A DNA stretch of 5,975 nucleotides. Source: Akkermansiaceae bacterium (GTDB taxonomy: Bacteria > Verrucomicrobiota > Verrucomicrobiia > Verrucomicrobiales > Akkermansiaceae). The notes below the pieces were generated by a model. The model was given only the letters and a program-made list of their open reading frames with translations, did not search any database and was not told the origin of the DNA. The position numbers and the translations under genes are program-made. This document shows, piece after piece, positions 1 through 5,475 of this stretch (the first letter of the stretch is position 1; each line of letters begins with the position of its first letter). The stretch spans positions 1 to 5,975 of the forward strand of contig JALZWJ010000181.1 of the NCBI GenBank assembly GCA_023300065.1. Direction: 5' to 3'.

Positions 1-524
1 AAGAGGTTGATCTAGATCAACCTGCTAATAAGATTAGAAGGCTCCTTAAAGCTGAAGACTCCAGTGTGAAGTTGATCAAAGCTTACGCGGCTGCCGAAGA
101 AGGGCGCGTCTCTTTTGTGAATCTTTGGAATGATATCTCCCAATATTTCGTCAGCGAAAATGTCTGGATCACGGATCTCGAGTTAAGAACTAATTTCTCA
201 CTCGAGAAAAATGGCAGCACGGAGGGTGTTTTGGATGCCAGCTTCGCTTCTGGGAACTACGGGAGTTCCGCCTTGTCTGCTGAAAAAGAAATGGCGGATT
301 CGATCTCTATTAAGGGGTTTCACCTCGATAAGAATCTTGAGGTTCTCGATATCCTGAAGCGTCTCAAATCCTCTGAGATTCTAACCTTCGAATGGGAGGA
401 GAAAGCCATCCCAGATAATCAGCTTATTAAACTCAACATGGCGGCACCAAACCAGGATACTGGTGACTACGCAGCTTCCTTCGAGTTCGTGATCCCTCTC
501 GCCAAGCCAATCAAACTTAACTAG
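1..524 (+). CDS. PilM/PilN-like pilus assembly protein, Amuc_1101-type (C-terminal part)
   Basis: The reading frame is open from base 3 through the left edge (first visible residues EVDLDQPANKIRRL) to TAG at 522-524, so about 173 C-terminal residues are visible. A GTG at 66 could act as a start, but the same protein continues upstream of it, so it is internal. The visible part resembles the periplasmic ferredoxin-like domain of PilN: an amphipathic helix (SFVNLWNDISQYF), a strand beginning NVWITDLEL, a beta strand ISIKGFHL, a helix LEVLDILKRLKSSE, and a last pair of strands ending in FEFVIPLAKPIKLN. In Akkermansia the gene directly before the Amuc_1100 gene is the PilM-like Amuc_1101, so the missing N-terminal part is probably an actin-like PilM domain, possibly followed by a membrane helix. 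The role would be the inner-membrane platform of a type IV pilus-like machine. The family call rests mainly on gene order plus this PilN-like pattern, and the N-terminal architecture cannot be seen. Confidence 0.72.
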   Translation, partial: EVDLDQPANKIRRLLKAEDSSVKLIKAYAAAEEGRVSFVNLWNDISQYFVSENVWITDLELRTNFSLEKNGSTEGVLDASFASGNYGSSALSAEKEMADSISIKGFHLDKNLEVLDILKRLKSSEILTFEWEEKAIPDNQLIKLNMAAPNQDTGDYAASFEFVIPLAKPIKLN

Positions 525-550
525 CCCACCTACACTCACAAAAAATCATT
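525..550 (+). promoter_or_regulatory. A-rich leader without Shine-Dalgarno before the Amuc_1100-like gene
   Basis: This 26-base spacer contains CACCTAC at 527-533 followed by an ACAAAAAATCATT leader up to the ATG. There is no GGAG or AGGA stretch, so initiation probably depends on the unstructured A-rich leader. The same arrangement recurs before the next gene. Confidence 0.45.
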
Positions 551-1603
551 ATGACTTGGTTTAAAGAAAACAAATTCCTTGCGGGGCTCGTCTGTATCAC
601 CTCGCTGCTCGCAGCTCTCCTTATCTTTCTCGGGCTGAAGGCCGGATCTAGCCTGGAAACCGTTCAAGCTGAGATCTCCGACAAGGAGTCTGCTTTGGAG
701 AAGATGAAAAATCTGGATCCCTATCCCACGCCCGATAGCGCGAAAGAGAAGAAGGCCAGCCTTGAAGCGATGTTGGAGAAGGCGAATAAAGCTCGCGAAA
801 TGATGGTCGCCTTCCGCCCTGAGGCGATGGAGGGCGTTTCCGGAAAGATCTTCTCAGAAAACCTTTCTGCAACTGTCGCGAAGGTGAAGGAGCTTTTCCC
901 CGGTGAGGGGGCGCTTCCTAAGTCTTTCCACCTCGGTTTCGAGGGCTACTCCGGAAGTCTCCCTGAAGAAGGCGCTACTGGTGTGCTGACCTATCAGCTT
1001 GGTGCTTTGGAATACGTCTTCCAAGAGCTCGCTGCTGCTGGTGTCACCGAGATTCAAAACCTCAACCGTGTTGAGCTCCCCGCCGAGAAGGGCGAGGAAT
1101 GGCCAGATGCGATGAGTGCAAAAAAATCTGGTGGTGGAAAAGGAAAGAATAACGCCAAAAACAAGAACAAGGGTAAAAACACGAGAGGGAAGAACTCTAA
1201 GGGCAAAAAGGGCGTGAAGAAGCCGGCCTTTGAAAACCTTCCTGCCATTGCTCATCGTCTTCCTTTCGAGTTGGTTTTTAAAGCTCCAGAAGGTCCGGCT
1301 CGCCAGTTCCTGACTCAGCTTGCGAATTCTGATCAATACTTCTTCGAGACACGCATTGGTCGTGTGTTTAATCCCTCGCCTATCCCTTCTTCCGGCAAGT
1401 CAGCTTCCAAGCCGACCACGAAGAAAGAGGGTGATTTTAATATGGACGAAATGGTCATCGAAGGAGCCGAGCCGTCTATGATGGACAAAGCCTCATCCAA
1501 GCAGATCTTGAATAAGGTCTCTGGAGGTGACGAACTCGTAATCTATCTCCGTGCCGATCTTCTCCTCTTTATTGCGGAGAAGGAATTCCCAGAACTCAAA
1601 TAA
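551..1603 (+). CDS. Amuc_1100-family pilus-like inner-membrane protein with lysine-rich insertion
   Basis: This 350-residue protein is a bitopic inner-membrane component of the pilus-like complex. It has a short cytoplasmic N-terminus (MTWFKENKF), one membrane helix at about residues 9-31, and a charged coiled-coil-like stalk at about 34-85 broken by a Pro-rich kink (DPYPTPD, 56-62). Two alpha/beta modules follow. The first contains HLGFEGYS (127-134) and a helix-strand section around LGALEYVFQELAAAG (150-164). The second contains LPFELVFKAPEGPARQFL (237-254) and ETRIGRVFN (266-274). These match Amuc_1100 at equivalent places, including the end IYLRADLLLF (331-340). The family's ferredoxin-like folds are PilN/PilO-like, and the gene sits in the PilO position. 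Amuc_1100 is about 317 residues; the extra length here is largely a Lys/Gly/Asn arm at 191-225. The start is the only ATG that precedes the membrane helix. It lies 26 bases after the upstream stop and 15 before the next gene, so co-transcription is likely. Confidence 0.85.
   Translation: MTWFKENKFLAGLVCITSLLAALLIFLGLKAGSSLETVQAEISDKESALEKMKNLDPYPTPDSAKEKKASLEAMLEKANKAREMMVAFRPEAMEGVSGKIFSENLSATVAKVKELFPGEGALPKSFHLGFEGYSGSLPEEGATGVLTYQLGALEYVFQELAAAGVTEIQNLNRVELPAEKGEEWPDAMSAKKSGGGKGKNNAKNKNKGKNTRGKNSKGKKGVKKPAFENLPAIAHRLPFELVFKAPEGPARQFLTQLANSDQYFFETRIGRVFNPSPIPSSGKSASKPTTKKEGDFNMDEMVIEGAEPSMMDKASSKQILNKVSGGDELVIYLRADLLLFIAEKEFPELK
1121..1225 (+). repeat. Lysine/asparagine/glycine-rich low-complexity coding segment
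   Basis: These bases encode residues 191-225 of the Amuc_1100-like protein: 14 Lys and 1 Arg in 35 residues, no acidic residue, the rest mostly Gly and Asn. Two imperfect copies are visible, both beginning AAGAAC: one at 1163-1189 (KNKGKNTRG) and one at 1190-1213 (KNSKGKKG). This suggests growth by slippage or tandem duplication. The segment lies between the two predicted periplasmic modules, where Amuc_1100 has only a short acidic linker as I recall its sequence. An A7 run (1120-1126) opens it. Confidence 0.8.
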
Positions 1604-1618
1604 AACACCTACGAAAAA
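1604..1618 (+). promoter_or_regulatory. Short A-rich leader without Shine-Dalgarno before the Amuc_1099-like gene
   Basis: The 15-base spacer after TAA holds CACCTAC (1606-1612), then GAAAAA directly abutting the ATG at 1619. No purine-rich ribosome binding site is present at the usual distance. The CACCTAC plus A-rich arrangement copies the previous intergenic spacer. Confidence 0.45.
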
Positions 1619-2674
1619 ATGTCCTGGATTAAAGAAAACTACCATATCGCAGCCCTCGGTGGCGGTGCCCTCGTTCTCGTGGGCCTCGGCTACCTAGGCT
1701 TTAGCGGTAACAAAGCGGTGAACGATGCATTCACTGCCAACTCTCCTGCGAAAAAGCAGGTGACATCGGTGATGGGTCTCGGCCCTGCCGAAAAAATCAT
1801 CGCCTCGATCACGGAGGTGACTCCTATCGCTCGTCGTGCGATCCCATCTGGCCGTCCGGTCGATCTCTTTACGAGTGTCGACCTCTACACTCGGTCTGAT
1901 GATCCTACGAAGCCCATCGACCTTCTTCAGATGAAGGAGCAAGTCCACAAAGGGGTCGATAATGACTGGTGGGTAAAGCATCGCGTTGATCCCTCCTTTT
2001 CTGATTCTCCACAGAGAGATCAAGACGGAGACGGGTTCACCAATTTTGAGGAATTTACCGCTAAGACAGATCCAAATGATCCAAAGTCTCACGGTGCACT
2101 CCTTAGTAAGTTGCAGGTCGTGACTGTCGAAAGTGACCGATGGCTCCTGCTCTTCAAGAGTGTCCTAGGAAAGGGTTATCAATTTGACTTTAAGTTCAGA
2201 CCTTTTGGTGGGAATCCTCTCACGAATCGGATCCCAGCTTCTCAAGCAATTCAGAAAGGGGATCTTTTCTTTAGCAAGGACTCCGGTAAAATGCGCTTCT
2301 TGCTGAAAGACATCGAAGCCCGCGAAGAGGATGGCTCGACCGGTCGTCGCCCCCGTAACTGGGCTCTTGTTGAAGATCAGCGCCCTAATAAAAAAGGGGT
2401 GATGTATGAGCTGCCTTTTAATTTACCGAAGGCGGACTACAAAAAAGAAACCGTGTTTGACCACACCGTGACTTTCAGTCTGAACGCGATTGGGGAATCC
2501 TCTAATACGTTTAAGGTTGAGGAGAATGGTAAGTTCTCGCTCCCGAACGGGGGAGAGGACCTCAAATATACCTTAGTTGAAGTGAAGCTTGGAGTAGATC
2601 GTAAGCCGAGCGCCGTTGTGGTGCAAGCCGGTGAAGATGCTGCTACTCAGCGCGAAATTCCAATTCCTCAGTAA
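1619..2674 (+). CDS. Amuc_1099-family pilus-like protein with calcium-binding loop (PilP position)
   Basis: This 351-residue protein is predicted to be anchored in the inner membrane by one helix (about residues 9-29, after MSWIKENYH) with the rest in the periplasm. After a linker comes the signature NDWWVKHRVDPSFSDSP (115-131), then an EF-hand-like loop DQDGDGFTNFEE (134-145) and the TDPNDPKSH extension (150-158) typical of thrombospondin-3/dockerin-like calcium sites. The remaining ~190 residues are rich in predicted beta strands and seem to form two related halves (about 161-266 and 280-349). No catalytic motif is visible. The gene lies between the Amuc_1100-like and secretin genes, the place held by pilP in pilMNOPQ operons. 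A role coupling the inner-membrane platform to the secretin is therefore inferred from position and topology, not shown. The start is supported by the N-terminal similarity to the preceding gene product (M-[ST]-W-[FI]-K-E-N). Confidence 0.82.
   Translation: MSWIKENYHIAALGGGALVLVGLGYLGFSGNKAVNDAFTANSPAKKQVTSVMGLGPAEKIIASITEVTPIARRAIPSGRPVDLFTSVDLYTRSDDPTKPIDLLQMKEQVHKGVDNDWWVKHRVDPSFSDSPQRDQDGDGFTNFEEFTAKTDPNDPKSHGALLSKLQVVTVESDRWLLLFKSVLGKGYQFDFKFRPFGGNPLTNRIPASQAIQKGDLFFSKDSGKMRFLLKDIEAREEDGSTGRRPRNWALVEDQRPNKKGVMYELPFNLPKADYKKETVFDHTVTFSLNAIGESSNTFKVEENGKFSLPNGGEDLKYTLVEVKLGVDRKPSAVVVQAGEDAATQREIPIPQ
2018..2092 (+). other. Calcium-binding DxDxDG loop with TSP3-like extension (protein motif)
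   Basis: Encodes residues 134-158 of the Amuc_1099-like protein. Loop positions 1, 3, 5, 9 and 12 are D134, D136, D138, N142 and E145, the ligand pattern of EF-hand/dockerin-type calcium sites, with Gly at position 6. The following TDPNDPKSH matches the TDPNDP spacer of TSP3-like repeats that are common in PVC bacteria. Only one copy is present, so this is a single site rather than a repeat array. Confidence 0.8.
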
Positions 2675-2786
2675 CCACTCATTAAACATTTTACCCCGGG
2701 AGAGGCGATGCTCGTGGAATCTTTCACCTTTTGAGAAAAAAAGGCTTCCCTCCCCCCCCATCAATCAACGATAAATCAACCAGATC
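2675..2786 (+). other. 112-base intergenic gap before the secretin gene
   Basis: This is the longest gap in the pilus operon. It holds an A7 tract (2736-2742) and a C8 tract (2752-2759) but no convincing terminator, promoter pair or Shine-Dalgarno sequence. The last bases before the ATG (AACGATAAATCAACCAGATC) are A-rich. An in-frame TAA 10-12 bases upstream of the ATG rules out an earlier secretin start. The gap could hold a separate promoter or a 5' leader, but nothing in it proves either. Confidence 0.5.
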
Positions 2787-2879
2787 ATGCAGAAGAGACA
2801 CACACACCTAACCCATCGCACCATGTTTGCCCTCGCGGCACTCGTGATCGCACCTCTCTCAGTCGAGATAGGCTATGGA
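2787..2879 (+). other. Signal peptide of the secretin
   Basis: Residues 1-12 are basic and histidine-rich (MQKRHTHLTHRT), 13-25 are hydrophobic (MFALAALVIAPLS), and a small-residue site GYG|D at 29-32 could be cut by signal peptidase I. There is no lipobox cysteine, so a lipoprotein signal is excluded. The exact cleavage point is uncertain. Confidence 0.6.
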
Positions 2880-5378
2880 GATAGACTTGCCGACCAAGAG
2901 GCAGTTCGCCGCCAAGCGGACATGCTGAAAGCCGACGAACTCCTCATGTCGGGACGCAAGGCTTATGCAGAAGGCAATTACGAGTCAGCGGTCAGAGACT
3001 ACAAACAAGCTCTTGGAATTCTCCCACACGGAACCGCTAGTAGCGCTCGCCGTAAGGTCCTCAGTGACCACCTTGCCGATGGCTCAGTTGCGCTCACGCA
3101 GCGCTACCGCCGCACGGGTAAGTATAAAGAGGCTCGCGAGCTTCTGAGCGAAGTTGAGGAGAACGATCCCGGCAGCCCGATTGCCAAGAAGGGGCTCGAC
3201 TACCTCGACGACCCAATCCGCACGAATCCTTCTTTGACCTACGACCACACGAAGAACGTCGATAAGGTCCGCCGCCTCCTTTATAAAGGAGAAGGCTTCT
3301 ACGATCTCGGACTTTACGACAAAGCTGAGGAAGAATTTAAAAATGTCATCCGCATTGACCCATACAACACGGCTGCTCGTCGTTGGATGGAGAAGTGTGC
3401 TGCCATTAAATCAGCCTACTACCGCGCTGCTTATGATCAGACCCGCGCAACGATGCTGATGCAGGTCGACCGCGCATGGGAGCTTGCAGTTCCTCCTGTC
3501 GGATCGGGTCCAGTTGTCACTAGCGCGATCTCATCTGAAAATATTGGTGAGCGCACGATTACCGCGAAGTTGAACCAGATCATCCTTCCTGAGCTGAAGC
3601 TGAACAACAGCACCGTTGAGGAGGCGATTGAGTTTCTTCGTCTGCGCTCCATTGAGTTGGATAACACAACCTTCGATGAAACGAAAAAGGGCATCAACTT
3701 CGTTGTTCGCACTCCATCCGTTCTTGATGAGGCTGGTGCTGCCGCTGACGCGGGTGCACTCGGTGATGATGGCTTCGGCGGTGGCGAAGATCCGAACGCG
3801 ACCTTGATTAAGAGTCTAGACCTCAAGAACGTGCCGCTTCGCGTCGCGCTTCAGTATATCTGTGACGCAGCAAAGCTCCGCTTCAAGGTCGATGAGTTCG
3901 CTGTTACGCTTCTTCCTGTAGGAGATGGCACTGATGCTGATATCGTGCAACGTCGTTGGACTGTTCCCCCGACCTTTGAGACTTTTATCACGGTAAGTGG
4001 TGATGGCGGCGGCGGCGGTGGAGGCTCCGATGATCCTTTTGCGACTGGCGCCGATGGTGGTGACGGTGGTATCAAGCCTCGTCAAGACATCACGACTCTC
4101 TTGAAATTGAACGGAGTTTCATTCCCTCCAAATGCTTCGGCAAGTTTCTTGAAGAGTTCATCTACGCTCATCGTGCGGAACACTCCGACCAACCTTGAGT
4201 TGATCGACGGTATCGTAAGAGCAGCTGGGAACGCGACTCCTCGCCAGATCCGAGTCACAACTAAGTTTGTGGAAGTCTCACAAGAGAATAGCGAAGAGCT
4301 TGGCTTCGACTGGATCGCAACTCCCTTCGGAGTTGGTAGTAATTACTTCCTCGGTGGTGGTACCGTGGGTAATGGGACGAGCCGCACGAATGCGGATTTC
4401 ATCGGAACTGTTGACGGTGTTAATATTCCCGGAATTCCTTCCACAATCGGAACAAATGTTAACGGTATTGTCACTGCGGGTAACCGCAGTGGAGCGGCTG
4501 CCGTGAGTGAGAACAGCATCGATGCGATTCTTAATAACCCACAGCGGACGGCTCAAGGCACAAACGTGGCCCCCGGCATTCTTTCCCTTACCGGTATCTT
4601 CGGGAGTGGCCAAGTGCAGGCGATCCTGCGTGGTCTTTCTCAGAAAAGGGGAGCCGACATTATGACGGCTCCAAGCATTGTGGCTCTTCCAGGGCAGAAT
4701 GCAACGATCGAGATCATCCGCGAGTTCATCTACCCAACCGAGTATGATCCGCCTGAGCTACCCAACCAAGTTGGTAGCACTGGTAACACTGGTGGTGTTG
4801 TGGGTGGTGCGAGCGCTGCTGGTTTCCCTGTGACTCCTGCGACGCCAACATCCTTCGATACGAAGAACACGGGTGTCACTCTTGAAGTGGAAGCCCAGAT
4901 CGATGGTAACGATAGCATCATCGACCTTCGCTTCACTCCGACCATCGTCGAGTTTGAAGGGTTCGTGAACTACGGTAGCCCTATTACGTCTCCTGCGACG
5001 GATGCCCTCGGTAACCCGGTTCAGGTTGTGATCACGGAGAACCGTATTGAGATGCCTGTCTTCTCGGTCCGCACCGTAAACACTGGCTTGAATATCTACG
5101 ACGGTTACACCGTTGCTGTTGGCGGCCTCATGCGTGAAGATGTCCAAAGTGTGGAAGATAAAGTCCCCATTCTTGGTGATCTTCCCTTCATCGGTCGTCT
5201 CTTCCAGACCAAGGCCCAGAATCACATCAAGAGTAACCTCATCATCTTCGTGACTGCTGAGATTATCGATGCGACTGGTCGCCGAGTGAATGGACAAGAG
5301 CCAAGCGGTCTCGATATTGCGCCTGCTGTTGGTGGACCGGTAGACCCGATTGGTGTTCTCCCTGGTTTAGGTCTCTAA
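2787..5378 (+). CDS. pilQ: Amuc_1098-family type IV pilus secretin (PilQ-like) with N-terminal TPRs
   Basis: This 863-residue outer-membrane secretin would form the multimeric pore for a pilus-like fibre. The order is: basic n-region and hydrophobic signal segment (about 1-31, possible cleavage after GYG31; no lipobox cysteine); a TPR block (about 46-195), clearest at 52-80 and 166-193 (GFYDLGLYDKAEEEFKNVI); an N-domain-like segment (256-308); a second one with SLDLKNVPLRVALQYICDAA (343-362); an N1-like segment (about 434-480, GVSFPPNASA and LIVRNTP); then the secretin beta domain (about 488-829). The beta domain has TTKFVEVSQENSEELGFDW, LSQKRGADIMTAPSIVALPG, REFIYPTEYDPP, and the classic C-terminal signature GYTVAVGGL and DKVPILGDLPFIGRLFQ (773-807). 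Ordinary PilQ often carries AMIN domains; none is seen here and TPRs take their place. Low-complexity acidic linkers lie at 314-335 and 404-428. The ATG at 2787 is chosen because it includes the basic n-region; ATG 2823 (Met13) would leave a signal without it. The symbol is by family analogy. Confidence 0.92.
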   Translation: MQKRHTHLTHRTMFALAALVIAPLSVEIGYGDRLADQEAVRRQADMLKADELLMSGRKAYAEGNYESAVRDYKQALGILPHGTASSARRKVLSDHLADGSVALTQRYRRTGKYKEARELLSEVEENDPGSPIAKKGLDYLDDPIRTNPSLTYDHTKNVDKVRRLLYKGEGFYDLGLYDKAEEEFKNVIRIDPYNTAARRWMEKCAAIKSAYYRAAYDQTRATMLMQVDRAWELAVPPVGSGPVVTSAISSENIGERTITAKLNQIILPELKLNNSTVEEAIEFLRLRSIELDNTTFDETKKGINFVVRTPSVLDEAGAAADAGALGDDGFGGGEDPNATLIKSLDLKNVPLRVALQYICDAAKLRFKVDEFAVTLLPVGDGTDADIVQRRWTVPPTFETFITVSGDGGGGGGGSDDPFATGADGGDGGIKPRQDITTLLKLNGVSFPPNASASFLKSSSTLIVRNTPTNLELIDGIVRAAGNATPRQIRVTTKFVEVSQENSEELGFDWIATPFGVGSNYFLGGGTVGNGTSRTNADFIGTVDGVNIPGIPSTIGTNVNGIVTAGNRSGAAAVSENSIDAILNNPQRTAQGTNVAPGILSLTGIFGSGQVQAILRGLSQKRGADIMTAPSIVALPGQNATIEIIREFIYPTEYDPPELPNQVGSTGNTGGVVGGASAAGFPVTPATPTSFDTKNTGVTLEVEAQIDGNDSIIDLRFTPTIVEFEGFVNYGSPITSPATDALGNPVQVVITENRIEMPVFSVRTVNTGLNIYDGYTVAVGGLMREDVQSVEDKVPILGDLPFIGRLFQTKAQNHIKSNLIIFVTAEIIDATGRRVNGQEPSGLDIAPAVGGPVDPIGVLPGLGL
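2922..3371 (+). other. TPR region fused to the secretin (protein domain)
   Basis: Residues about 46-195 are helical with TPR-like spacing. The first motif reads GRKAYAEGNYESAVRDYKQA followed by LGILP. A middle one around YRRTGKYKEARELLSEVE is weaker. The last, GEGFYDLGLYDKAEEEFKNV followed by IRIDPYN, is near canonical. TPRs mediate protein contacts; as it precedes the N-domains, this block should lie in the periplasm. Confidence 0.78.
3996..4070 (+). repeat. Glycine/aspartate-rich linker with GGC microsatellite
   Basis: Encodes secretin residues 404-428, including seven consecutive Gly (407-413) written as four GGC codons (4005-4016), then GGT, GGA and GGC. Five Asp and no basic residue occur in the linker. 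It lies inside the N-terminal periplasmic domains and is likely a flexible loop. The pure GGC run is a possible site of in-frame length change. Confidence 0.7.
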
Positions 5379-5395
5379 GTCTTTCCAAAATTTCC

Positions 5396-5429
5396 AAGCG
5401 GGATCTGCGATTGCAGGTCCCGCTTTTTT
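5396..5429 (+). terminator. Rho-independent terminator after the secretin gene
   Basis: A 12-base stem (5397-5408 with 5413-5424) pairs AGCGGGATCTGC with GCAGGTCCCGCT, with a single T-G wobble, closing a GATT tetraloop. Six T residues follow (5424-5429). It starts 17 bases after the secretin stop codon. The T tract is on the + strand only, so the terminator should end the pilus operon transcript and insulate coaE. Confidence 0.93.
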
Positions 5430-5460
5430 GTAGAGAGACATTTAGAAAACCAAAGCTAAG

Positions 5461-5475
5461 ATGAAAAGGGAATGA
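5461..5475 (+). promoter_or_regulatory. Four-codon mini-ORF overlapping the coaE start
   Basis: ATGAAAAGGGAATGA encodes Met-Lys-Arg-Glu-stop. Its TGA (5473-5475) overlaps the coaE ATG (5472-5474) in an ATGA arrangement. The AAGGG inside it is the only purine-rich sequence near the start, but it is only one base from the coaE ATG, too close for a standard ribosome binding site. It may be chance. Confidence 0.2.

Noticed and set aside
66..524. A separate 152-residue protein starting at GTG 66
   Set aside because: The same frame is open to the left edge with plausible protein sequence before the GTG, and no ribosome site precedes it, so it is the tail of a longer gene.
1120..1126. A7 run in the Amuc_1100-like gene as a programmed frameshift or phase-variable site
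   Set aside because: The frame stays intact and the downstream protein matches the family; A-rich Lys codons explain the run.
854..1336. 160-codon antisense open frame inside the Amuc_1100-like gene
   Set aside because: It covers well-matched Amuc_1100 motifs on the + strand and has no signal or family resemblance of its own.
2695..2700. CCCGGG palindrome in the gap before the secretin
   Set aside because: A six-base palindrome without flanking symmetry is expected by chance and does not support an operator.
2714..2727. Small hairpin GTGGA-ATCT-TTCAC in the gap before the secretin, followed by CTTTT
   Set aside because: Only five pairs including one wobble; too weak to call a terminator or attenuator.
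2770..2776. GATAAAT as a -10 promoter element
   Set aside because: No matching -35 element at 16-18 bases upstream (the region is C-rich), and it lies only 11-17 bases before the start codon.
4758..5297. 179-codon antisense open frame inside the secretin gene
   Set aside because: The + strand here encodes the most conserved secretin motifs, and the antisense product has no recognisable motif; it is a shadow of codon bias.
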